From: Chara braunii
Taxonomy: Eukaryota > Streptophyta > Charophyceae > Charales > Characeae
Assembly (NCBI GenBank): GCA_003427395.1
Contig: BFEA01000073.1
Coordinates: 489,682-510,770, forward strand
DNA: 21,089 nt
Direction of reading: 5' to 3'
A program made the position numbers and the translations under genes. The notes beneath the pieces are model-generated. The model saw only the letters and a program-made list of their open reading frames with translations. It was not told the origin of the DNA and made no database searches. How positions within the stretch are numbered: position 1 is the stretch's first letter; the number at the start of each line of letters is the position of its first letter. Shown here in pieces: positions 8,391 through 16,292 of this stretch.

Positions 8391-10324
8391 TCTCGGTGCA
8401 GTTGTTCTGTTCTGGGTCCTTCATCCGCCGATCCCACCGTGACTGTTGGGATCTGTCATCGGTGGTTTCTTCCGGTTCTGGTTCTTTCCTTTTCAAGATC
8501 TGCCATTTCCGTCCCCTCCCCCCCCCCCGCTGCATCTGTTGTCGGTCCCCACCGGGGTGGTTGTCCTCTGCAGCCGGGCCTTTTACCAACTGTTGCTGTT
8601 TTTTCTGTGTATTACTTGGCTGTGGTTGTGGTTGCTGATTCGTAGGGCTTTTGACTTTTAGGGGGGGTGCAGGTCGATCCTGGGGCTTCAATATGTGCCC
8701 GGGTGCCCATTCATTTGGTGGCTTAATAGCCCAACATTGATCCCCCCTTCCCTCCCAAGTCCATCCCTTTGTCTGCCATTTCGAGTCTAGCTCGTCGAGG
8801 TATACCCAGCCCTCATGCCCTGCGTCCGCAGTATGCCATCTATTTGGCCTGTGGAGATCGCGTTGTAGCTTCCCCGCAGTCGGTCGTCTGTTGTTTGGGT
8901 GGTGCGGGCAAGCAGATTCTGTGCACAAGTGACCGTATGCCCTACATTTAAAGCACCAGGGCCGGAACTTGTGCGCAGTGTGGATTTGGTGAAGTTTCCC
9001 CCCTACTCGGAAGGGGATGATGTCGTCGATGGAGAAGGGTTGATCCCTTCGACAGATCGAGGGCAAGCATGACATAGTCATCTCTGTTTGCAACATGTGC
9101 TGGCAACGGGTCGATGAAGTCTACAATTGTGTATTGTTGTGCCAGGTCGTGTATGAAAGTGGCCTGCACCTCCACCGGGATGTGCCGCAGTTCTACCCAG
9201 AAGTAATCCTTCATCATATGTTCTCGTTTTTCCTCCGGGGAGAGTTTTTTCGGTTGCCATGGAAATATACGTACCTCGGATCTTTCCCATCTGATGCTTC
9301 TCCATCCGTCGCTTCGTTGTTTGTCCTGTGTGAATAGACTCAGGACCGTGAAAACTGTCGACGACAGGGGCTGTATAAGGAAAAATTCACGAACAGCATC
9401 AGGGTTTCCTTTCAATTCTTCTAGCTTTTTGTATATCCACTTGATTTTGTCGTTTACCGATTTCTGTGTCACGTCGCCCTGGAAGACCCAGTTGCTCGCA
9501 TGCTTTATATATGCGTTGTCCCTGTCCTCAAGTTTTTCCGCCGGGTAAGTTCTCATTATCGTCTTCCTTCCTCCCTAATCCACCACTTTGCTTTCCGAGG
9601 GGAGGAGGAAAAGGGTAAGAAAATAAGCTTCCGTGGAGGAGAGACTTTTCAACGGTACCCTCAGATCCTCTGTTTCCCCTGGCTGCGAACCGGGCACGAG
9701 TCGTTTTATGTTCAGCGTTTTTTCCTGCATTGTCCCGCTGTGCCCATGAGGGGTTTTCCGCACCCTTTGTCGTTGTCTCTTTTTTCTCCCCTTGCGCAGC
9801 CATTGTTGTTTTTTCCTTTTCCTTTTTTCTGCCTTTTCTTCCTCGGTCAGAATCTCGTTCTCGTCGGTTTCCCCCATTTCCGTATCTTCCTTTTCTGTGT
9901 CCCTCATCTCTGTATCGTCCTTCTCGCTTCTCCCACTGCACTGGGTTCCTTCGACCTTGTCTTGCCTCTTTGACCCTTCACTCCCTCCCTTTTCCGTTTC
10001 CTGGTGCTGTGATGAGGAGGATGTCGCTGATGCGGTCTTTGTGAGCATCCCTGGGTCCAGCCAGGCTGCCTTCTCCTTGGATGAGGTTGGGTCGGTAAGT
10101 GCGGGCGACGGGGTGGAACGCGGGCGATCATACGGGGAGTTGGGTGCCCGTGTGCCCCAAGTATGTCTCATGGCCCCTTGGAAGAAGAGCATAGGGCCCG
10201 CTGCTCTCGGTCTTCCCAGGCCTTTGTCCATCGGCCAAACTCTAAAGACCTGTTGACCGAGGCTCACCAAACTGATTCGTTTTCCTTGGGTGCAACTTGT
10301 GAAGACCCGTTGACCTAAGCTCAC
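8386..10324 (-). pseudogene. LINE ORF1 (DUF4283-like, zinc knuckle), broken
   Basis: Three minus-strand segments read as one ORF1. First (10324-9575): a low-complexity N-terminus with an acidic TEMRDTEKEDTEMGETDE stretch and then a basic Lys/Arg stretch, ending in a TAG at 9575. Second, in the same frame (9556-about 9050): a globular domain with FFLIQPLSSTVFTVLS, the FPWQPKKLS stretch and YFWVELRHIPVEVQ, the pattern of plant LINE ORF1 / DUF4283. A one-base shift near 9050 then moves to a third frame with IPFRVGGKLHQI, a zinc-knuckle-like CFKCRAYGHLCTESAC, and a Gln/Pro/Arg-rich tail. The last about 15 codons before 8341 are antisense to the inverted RT piece, so ORF1 sequence ends near 8386. 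In a LINE this protein binds the element RNA. The family call is good; the exact start is uncertain. Confidence 0.75.
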
Positions 10325-10882
10325 CTGCCACTGATTCGTTATTCCTTGTGTTTCCTGATTGCTGAGTTTCTGTTTTTTGTAATTTTTCGATTGGTATCCC
10401 GATTGGTATCAGGACAGTCTGTTTGGCTGGCTCGGTGGGCGGGGAGGGAAGCCCGGTTGTGGGAGATGGGGAGATACTTGGGCGCGCACCTGATCGTCGA
10501 TCGATCTTTACAGACCCTGTGTCCAGAGTATCCTTCAGATGAACCTCCTTTCTTCCTCAGCCGCTCCTTCCCCTCCACGTGTCCCGCCTCGCCTGCCTCG
10601 TTATCGGTTTTGGCCTCTGTTGTGCCTTCAGTGACTTTGTGGTTTCTCCTGCTCCGTCCCCGCACGTGTCACGCCTCGCCTGCCTCCAATCTGTCCTTTG
10701 GTACCTTCATGTGCCGTGGCCGGCTCATATCATCTTGCCCTATGCACTTCGGTGCCCTCCAAAGTTTTCTTCTCTCCAACCCCCTGATACGCCTCAGAAA
10801 GCCACGTGTCAAACACGTGGTGGCTATGGTGTCCGTCGTGGCGATTTCCCCCACTCCGTCCCCTCCACGTGTCACATCCTTT
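10325..10882 (-). other. LINE 5' UTR region with dispersed CACGTG repeats
   Basis: About 560 bases between ORF1 and rep A. A segment of about 25-30 bases containing CACGTGTC(A/C)CGCCTCGCC (plus strand) occurs near 10576 and again near 10663, 86-87 bases apart. A shorter related CCACGTGTCAC copy lies near 10866. Repeated units in the 5' UTR of a LINE often act as its internal promoter; that role is inferred. No credible protein is seen. Confidence 0.5.
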
Positions 10883-11189
10883 TCTGACGAGAGCATCTCG
10901 TTTTCTAGGCATATTAGGGTTACGACGGAGGTTGTCATATTCGGGGAAACGGAATTTATTCTTTTCTGAAAATCGAATCTCATTTCTATTTTGCAAAAAG
11001 TTGGCCCCTGAAAGCCGAAATTTTGTGAAGCCTATCAGCATTTCGTTGCTAGGCACAAGAGGAGGTTATCACATTCTCGGAAACTGAATTTATTTTTTTA
11101 CTGAAAATCGGACCTTTATCCTACCTTGCCTAGATCTCACTCAAAGCATTGTCCGTAAAATGCCTCACTGATAACAGATCGACAGACCT
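10883..11189 (+). repeat. rep A, copy 1, right part
   Basis: Continues rep A after the LINE and aligns with 13852-14140 nearly throughout, from TGACGAGAGCATCTCG to ACAGACCT. Copy 2 lacks about 19 bases present here near 11010-11028. The 24-25 bases of rep A between the two copy 1 parts are missing, presumably lost at LINE insertion. It ends where the 1.4-kb insertion begins. Confidence 0.85.
11181..11189. repeat. Left flanking repeat (target-site duplication) of the 1.4-kb insertion
   Basis: GACAGACCT here and GACAGACAT at 12598-12606 flank the insertion. The uninterrupted second copy of this locus reads TACAGACCT once (14132-14140). A 9-bp duplication, one mismatch, fits Mutator-like insertion; 8 bp would fit hAT. 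Confidence 0.55.
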
Positions 11190-11261
11190 GCGTAGCACGG
11201 CGAACATGTTTGCGGCCCTTCGCGTTCGGGCGAACACGTTCTCCCGTTTGCGCGAACGGGT

Positions 11262-11291
11262 CGAGAACACGTTCGCGAGAACGTGTTTTCG
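11262..11291. repeat. GC-rich hairpin in the left end of the insertion
   Basis: CGAGAACACGTTC and GAACGTGTTTTCG form 13-bp arms with one mismatch around a GCGA loop. Neighbouring bases carry further TTCGCG, GAACACGTTC and CGAACGGG variants, matching the array at the right end. Confidence 0.75.
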
Positions 11292-11390
11292 AGGCTGGCG
11301 AACAGGGTTCGCCTGGGCCGGTACCGGTCGCCGGCGGGACTTTGGAGGGACCTGGGGGAGCACCGGTGGTTGTCTTTGGGGTGGGGGCAT

Positions 11391-11414
11391 GTGTGTGTGT
11401 GTGTGTGTGTGTGT
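11391..11414. repeat. TG microsatellite
   Basis: Twelve TG units inside the 1.4-kb insertion, following a G-rich stretch. No coding meaning. Confidence 0.85.
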
Positions 11415-11552
11415 ATTGTCATATTTGCTATACACTCAAAAAAGCATGTCTGTGCCAGACTGTTTCATCGGACTTTCACCGACTTGTCGGGAGGTTGAAC
11501 CACAACAGTCTGCCCAGGATGGGTTCAACGGTGCTTGTGTCATCATGACCTT

Positions 11553-11642
11553 CTGTGGGAGGACACTCTGACAGCCGTGGGAGGACACTGTGACATTCCG
11601 TGGGTGGACACTCTGACAGCGTGGGAGGACAGTCTGACAGAG
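11553..11642. repeat. Tandem repeat, about 22 bp, four copies
   Basis: Variants of GTGGGAGGACACTCTGACAG repeat four times (the third has GTGGGTGG, the second CTGTGACATTCC). Reversed copies appear at about 12029-12089 in the other arm of the foldback. It forms the outer end of that inverted repeat. Confidence 0.75.
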
Positions 11643-12089
11643 AGTGTTCATGCTGTCTTTGGCTGTGCAGGCCCAAACTCGTTGCTGCGAAGGCACCAAG
11701 CCAGGAGTACTGTCTACGTTTATTTCATGTTGTAGCGAGTCCCTGTCTCCGACGTTGCGTACTATGCGGAGCCTTTCACTGAGGATTGTTGTATTTTCCA
11801 TATGGAAAATACAACAATCCTCAGTGAAAGGCTCCGCATAGCACGCAACGTCGGAGACAGGGACTCGCTACAATACAACAATCCTCAGTGAAAGGCTCCG
11901 CATACTACGCAACGTCGGAGACAGGGACTCACGACAACATGAAATGAACGTAGACAGTACTCCTGGCTTGGTGCCTTCGCAGCAACGAGTTTGGGGCTGC
12001 ACAGCCAAACACAGCATGAACACTCTCTGTCAGAGTGTCCTCCCACGCTGTCAGAGTGTCCACCCACAGAATGTCACAGTGTCCTCCCA
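11578..12089. repeat. Large foldback (inverted repeat) centred on CCATATGG
   Basis: The centre lies between 11801 and 11802. The right arm repeats the left arm in reverse complement for over 200 bases. The inner 72 or so bases match with a single mismatch. The right arm contains one extra 64-bp unit: 11809-11868 is directly repeated at 11873-11932. Transcription across it would give a long double-stranded RNA. No ORF in it looks like a gene. Confidence 0.85.
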
Positions 12090-12205
12090 TCAAAAGTTTT
12101 TAGAAAATACGGATAAAGATTTCAGTAGCATATGGTTATTCATTGCTTTTTGGGAAATGGGGGTAAAAAAAGCTTTCAGGAAATCGGGAAGTGGGGTATG
12201 GGTTC

Positions 12206-12241
12206 AGTGTGTGTGTGTGTGTGTCACGTAAAGCCCCCGTC

Positions 12242-12273
<32 letters not shown>

Positions 12274-12366
12274 TGTGTGCCCCCGTGTGTGTATGTGTGC
12301 CACGTGTGTGTGTCTGTGTGTCTGCGTCTCTGTGTGTGTGTGCCCCCGACAGACAGACACACACAG

Positions 12367-12398
<32 letters not shown>

Positions 12399-12414
12399 GG
12401 GGGCTTTATTTACG
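12206..12414. repeat. TG/CA microsatellite hairpin
   Basis: A TG tract on the left (12206-12350, with CCCCC interruptions) and a CA tract on the right (12351-12393) are bordered by AAAGCCCCCGTCTGTG (12230-12245) and its complement CACAGACGGGGGCTTT (about 12392-12407). The whole can fold as a long hairpin. An inverted-repeat element whose arms ended in TG would explain it. Confidence 0.75.
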
Positions 12415-12480
12415 ATTCACGACTCTTAGAGCAGGGGCGGGGGTTCAGGGACACAGGCCTATGCCCCACGACCCCTGGGG

Positions 12481-12507
12481 GAAAAAAAAAAAAAAAAAAA
12501 AAAAAAA
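12481..12507. repeat. Poly-A run
   Basis: Twenty-six consecutive A inside the insertion, just before its right-end hairpin cluster. No ORF precedes it that would suggest a retroposed mRNA. Confidence 0.85.
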
Positions 12508-12535
12508 CCCTTCGCGTTCGCCAGATTTTCATGCC

Positions 12536-12582
12536 CGAACACGTTCGGGCGAACGTGTTCGCGTTCGCTGGCGAACGCGAAC
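12536..12582. repeat. Overlapping perfect hairpins, right end of the insertion
   Basis: CGAACACGTTCG, GG, CGAACGTGTTCG (12536-12561) is a perfect inverted repeat with 12-bp arms. It overlaps a second one, 12557-12568 with 12571-12582 (core CGCGTTCGC/GCGAACGCG). Alternative, mutually exclusive folds are possible. The motif family is the one seen at the left end. Confidence 0.8.
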
Positions 12583-12606
12583 GGTGTGCAACGCAGTGAC
12601 AGACAT

Positions 12607-12944
12607 AGGAAAAAAAAAAAAGAAAAAAAAAAAAGGGGTGATCCGCTTCTTCTTCTTTTTTTTTTTTTAATTATTCTGTTGATTAGGACCGGGATGGAAA
12701 TTGCAGTTTGGTTGTCTTCCTGCGTTTCCCTCCCACCCAGCCCCCTGTCTGTTTTCTCGGCTTGGTAAGTGCCCCATCAGCAGGCCATGACAGTAGCAGT
12801 GCCATGTCAGTAGCAGTGCCACGTCAGCAGTGCCACGACAAACGGTGCCACGTCAGCAGTGCCACATCAGTAGCAGTGCCACGTCAGCAGCAGGGCCACG
12901 TCAGCAGTACCGCATCATCAACACCGTACAGCTAACTGCAGCTT
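12607..12944 (+). other. Gypsy leader before gag, copy 1
   Basis: It begins with interrupted A-runs and a T-run flanking GGGGTGATCCGCTTCTTC, then a pyrimidine-rich stretch ending in TTGGTAAGTGCC (a perfect plant-type 5' splice-site consensus at about 12764). An array of GTGCCACGTCAGCA-type units follows (about 12786-12920). It matches 14141-14501. Several CG sites of copy 2 read TG or CA here. Splicing is possible but unproven. Confidence 0.75.
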
Positions 12945-13652
12945 ATGCTCCGACGCAGCAACCGCATCGCAGCACGCGAAGGGCGGGCAGCCGCAGCAGG
13001 ACAACAGCTACCTCTGCCCCACCCCTCGGGGGTGGACACCCAGGGCAACCCCACGGTGGACAATGCCGCATCCGGCAGTCCGCGTGAGGCCTGCAGCTTG
13101 AACCCCCCGTCCCCACAGGCCCAGCAGGAGGGTTCCACTGCGACTTCTGCGGAAACCCTCGACGCTGCACCAGTCCGACAGCAAGGAGAGACCATGGCGA
13201 CCTTCCTGGCCCGCCTGGGCACCTATATGCAGCAAGTCCAAGAGGAGCAGCAACGCGAGGCGGCAGCCGAAGCAGCATGCCTTAACGCCATTGCTCGCGC
13301 AGAAGAGCAACGACGCCGGCAGCAAGCTGACGCAGCTGCCAACCATAACAAAGCTCGAAGAGATGCCGCATCTGTCCTCATGCAGCAGGAAGCCGCTCAT
13401 ACCGCCGCACTCCAAGCTTGGAATGTTGATCCGGCGGCGGCGACGGAACCAACTACGGAGGAACAGACCAAGTCAGCCTTCGCCAACATGATGTACCAAG
13501 TCATCCTCACTTGTAATTGGCAACAAGTGGAGCTGGCTCAGCAGGCACATACCATTGCTGAGTATGAGGAGACTCTCAAGAGCCTCCATGCCCGCCTTGA
13601 CATGCTGGAGAAGGATGACGTGCCACACAGGCACACGGCGTCAAGCATTGAT
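12945..13652 (+). pseudogene. gag N-terminal fragment, copy 1 (tandem duplicate)
   Basis: About 235 codons from ATG at 12945, nearly identical to the first 235 codons of the gag at 14502. Differences are few, for example Gly-Val for Glu-Met near residue 29 and Cys for Arg in AACLNAIAR, and one serine codon is missing at the end. The protein is Gln/Ala/Arg rich with a long helical, probably coiled-coil region (about residues 85-160). The match ends at 13652 within GCATTGAT, after which rep A copy 2 begins and the frame stops at 13658. It lacks the capsid homology region and zinc knuckle, so it is a by-product of duplication, not a working Gag. Confidence 0.88.
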
Positions 13653-14140
13653 GATTGATTAGTAAATCAAGTAGGGTTTCGTCAAAATCTCTGCAAATCT
13701 TTTTTTTTTCTCTTTTCGCAACTTCGGATATTAGCATTTCGTTTTATCTGAAAAGTTCTGATATTTGCACTTCGTTTTTTTACGCAATAAATATCCGAAA
13801 ATTTCTGATAGTAGCATCTCGTTTTTCTGATATTGATATCCGAAAATTTATGACGAGAGCATCTCGTTTTCTAGGCATATTAGGGTTACGACGGAGGTTG
13901 TCATATTCGGGGAAACGGAAGTTGTTCTTTTCTGAAAATCGAATCTCTTTTCTATTTCGCAAAAAGTTGGCCCCTGACAGCCTATCAGCATTTCGTTGCT
14001 AGGCACAAGAGGACGTTGTCACATTCTCGGAAACTGAATTTATTTTTTTTACTGAAAATCGGACCTTTATCCTACCTTGCCTAGATGTCACTCATAGCAT
14101 TGTCCGTAAAATGCCTCACTGATAACAGATCTACAGACCT
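13648..14140 (+). repeat. rep A, copy 2 (uninterrupted)
   Basis: Uninterrupted version of the repeat split at 4140-4322 and 10883-11189. It has at least five AGCATYTCGTT-type motifs and three TATCCGAAAATTT-type blocks, and an imperfect internal duplication (GGAAACGGAA...CTGAAAATCG and GGAAACTGAA...CTGAAAATCG, about 130 bases apart). It shows the site before LINE insertion and before the 1.4-kb insertion. A 115-codon frame crosses it but has the composition of AT-rich repeat. Confidence 0.85.
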
Positions 14141-14501
14141 AGAAAAACAAAAAAAGAAAAAAAAAAGGGGTGATCCGCTTCTTCTTTTTTTTTTTTTTTT
14201 TTTCCAATTATTCTGTTGATTAGGACCGGCATGGAAATTGCAGTTTCGTTGTCTTCCTGCGTTTCCCTCCCACCCAGCCCCCTGTCTGTTTTCTCGGCTT
14301 GGTAAGTGCCCCATCAGCAGGCCACGACAGTAGCAGTGCCACGTCAGTAGCAGTGCCACGTCAGTAGCACTGCCACGTCAGTAGCAGTGCCACGACAAAC
14401 GGTGCCACGTCAGCAGTGCCACGTCAGTAGCAGTGCCACGTAAGCAGCAGGGCCACGTCAGCAGTACCGCATCATCGACACCGTACAGCTAACCGCAGCT
14501 T
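14141..14501 (+). other. Gypsy leader before gag, copy 2
   Basis: Same organisation as 12607-12944: A-run, T-run, TTGGTAAGTGCC at about 14300, then an array of GTGCCACGTCAGTAGC-type units (about 14318-14468). It has one more unit than copy 1. The ATG of gag follows at 14502 in the context TTATGCTCC. Confidence 0.75.
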
Positions 14502-16292
14502 ATGCTCCGACGCAGCAACCGCATCGCAGCACGCGGAGGGCGGGCAGCCGCAGCAGGACAACAGCTACCTCTGCCCCACCCCTCGGAAATGGACACCCAG
14601 GGCAACCCCACGGTGGACAATGCCGCATCCGGCAGTCCACGTGAGGCGTGCAGCTTGAACCCCCCATCCCCACAGGCCCAGCAGGAGGGTTCCACTGCGA
14701 CTTCTGCGGGAACCCTCGACGCTGCACCAGTCCGACAGCAAGGAGAGACCATGACGACCTTCCTGGCCCGCCTGGGCACCTATATGCAGCAAGTCCAAGA
14801 GGAGCAGCAACGCGAGGCGGCAGCCGAAGCAGCGCGGCTTAATGCCATTGCACGCGCAGAAGAGCAACGACGCCGGCAGCAAGCTGACGCAGCTGCCAAC
14901 CATAACAAAGCTCGAAGAGATGCCGCATCTGTCCTCATGCAGCAGGAAGCCGCTCATACCGCCGCACTCCAAGCTTGGAATGTTGATCCGGCGGCGGCGA
15001 CGGAACCAACTACGGAGGAACAGACCAAGTCAGCCTTCGCCAACATGATGTACCAAGTCATCCTCACTTGTAATTGGCAACAAGTGGAGCTGGCTCAGCA
15101 GGCACATACCATTGCTGAGTATGAGGAGACTCTCAAGAGCCTCCATGCCCGCCTTGACATGCTGGAGAAGGATGACGTGCCACACAGGCACACGGCGTCG
15201 TCAAGCATTGATCCATCGATCCGCGAGCTGGAAGAACGACTGGATCATCTAGTAGCGCTGGTCGGAACTTTGAACAGCTTCCGACAACCGGCAACCATCA
15301 GCCAGCAAATAGCCGCTCTACAAGCGGATCTGCGTCAACTGCAGCAGCAACCAACTGGGACCTGCAACAACGTGACGCCGAAACAATTCTTGATGCCGAA
15401 ATTCAGCATCGACAGATTTGATGACTACCACAAGGCGGACCCTATCAGTTGGTGGCAAGGGTTCACCAATGAGCTCTCCATCCACTTGGTCCCGCCCGAG
15501 TCGAAGATCTCAGCGCTTTACCTCTGCAGCACCGGTGCCAGCCAAGTGTGGCTCAATCACCTGGCTCAAACCGAGGGCATCGAAGTCTCTAAACTTCACA
15601 CCAAGATCACTTGGGAGGCCATGACTGAGAAGTGGTGGAAATGTTTCATCGTCGACGACGCTCAGGGCAAAGGCGTGAACCGGATCTTCAGCATGCACCA
15701 AGGCAGCCAGACAACACGCGTATGGCTAACCGAGTGGCAGAAAATAATGACGACTCTGAATTTGGACATCCCATTCATACATCTTTGTCGCCAATTCTTC
15801 CAGCGGTCAGTTGACGCGTTGAGCACGGCCCTTGGGGAGTGCAGCCTGTACACGGACTTCGACCAGATCGTGGAGAAGGCGCGCGAAGTCATCCAAACCA
15901 AACGGTGGGCAGCCAACGAGCGACGAAGCCAACCGAATTTTGTGGAAAAGGGCAAAGGTCCGCGGCCGCAGCAAGTCCCTATTGTCCAAGGTAATGGACA
16001 AGAGAACGACTAGGCGATGACTCACAAGTCTAGTGAAGGAGACGGAGTCAACACCCTTCCGCCACGACGCAACAACAACAACAACAACAACAAGAAAGCG
16101 AAATTTGCGTCAACAACGGAAGCCGGACAGCCGAATGAGCCATGGACGAAGTTCAGCCTCACGGAGGAGCAATAAAAACTCCGCCAGAGGTGGAACTGTT
16201 GCTACCGGTGCAACAACAACAAGCATACGACGTCGCAATGCCCTGACAAAGGCAAAGAAGACGTTCGTCCACGGCAAAGCTCGGGAAACTGA
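14502..16292 (+). pseudogene. gag: Gypsy gag (capsid and zinc knuckle), two in-frame stops
   Basis: 503 codons are open from ATG 14502 to TAG 16011-16013. The same frame then continues without shift, past a TAA at 16173-16175, to TGA 16290-16292. Order: a basic N-terminus (MLRRSNRIAARGGRAA), Gln/Ala/Glu-rich probable coiled coil (about 85-220), a second helical part, the capsid region (PKFSIDRFDDY, WWQGFTNELS, AMTEKWWKCF, about 295-440), a basic tail, a poly-Asn run (16072-16092), and a CCHC zinc knuckle CYRCNNNKHTTSQC at 16200-16241 with exact C-x2-C-x4-H-x4-C spacing. Gag would form the cytoplasmic particle and bind element RNA. TAG 16011 is one C-to-T step from CAG. The knuckle lying beyond two stops means this copy could not make full Gag. 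The first 235 codons are duplicated at 12945. Confidence 0.92.

Larger units (their letters stand above)
4323..10882 (-). mobile_element. LINE (non-LTR retrotransposon) with internal inversion
   Basis: A minus-strand LINE of about 6.5 kb lies between two parts of rep A. Its 3' end is a poly(A) tail, seen as T-rich 4323-4349. In its own 5' to 3' order it has a leader (10882-10325), ORF1 with a DUF4283-like domain and zinc knuckle (10324-8386), an inverted RT N-terminal piece (8390-7187), the RT C-terminal/zf-RVT region (7185-4874) and a 3' UTR with a stem-loop (4873-4350). The endonuclease and the RT active-site block are absent. Target-site duplications cannot be fixed because rep A itself repeats AGCATCTCG at the insertion point. 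Confidence 0.8.
11190..12597. mobile_element. 1.4-kb non-coding insertion, probable non-autonomous DNA transposon
   Basis: Absent from the second copy of the same leader, where rep A runs straight into the A-rich leader at 14141, so it is an insertion. It is flanked by near-identical 9-bp repeats. The ends share GCGTAGCAC (left) and GCGTTGCAC (right end reversed, four bases in), followed on both sides by GCGAAC-type palindromic motifs. No transposase is encoded. It contains a GC-rich hairpin cluster at each end, a large foldback and a TG/CA hairpin. Class (Mutator-like, hAT or foldback) is inferred and not certain. The internal microsatellites may be later growth. Confidence 0.55.

Noticed and set aside
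9500-9973. Plus-strand frame rich in Phe, Leu and Pro that looks like a membrane protein
   Set aside because: It is the antisense of the Lys/Glu-rich part of LINE ORF1; hydrophobicity is a mirror effect.
10346-10969. 207-codon plus-strand frame
   Set aside because: It crosses the LINE 5' UTR and the boundary into rep A, so it joins two unrelated repeats; low-complexity composition.
12786-12920. CRISPR-like or regulated repeat array
   Set aside because: Units of 13-18 bases are adjacent with no unique spacers, and the context is a eukaryotic retrotransposon leader; it is a minisatellite.
13655-14002. 115-codon frame in rep A
   Set aside because: It is rich in Ser, Phe, Ile and Arg as expected from the AT-rich motif array, and is disrupted in the other copy; no domain.
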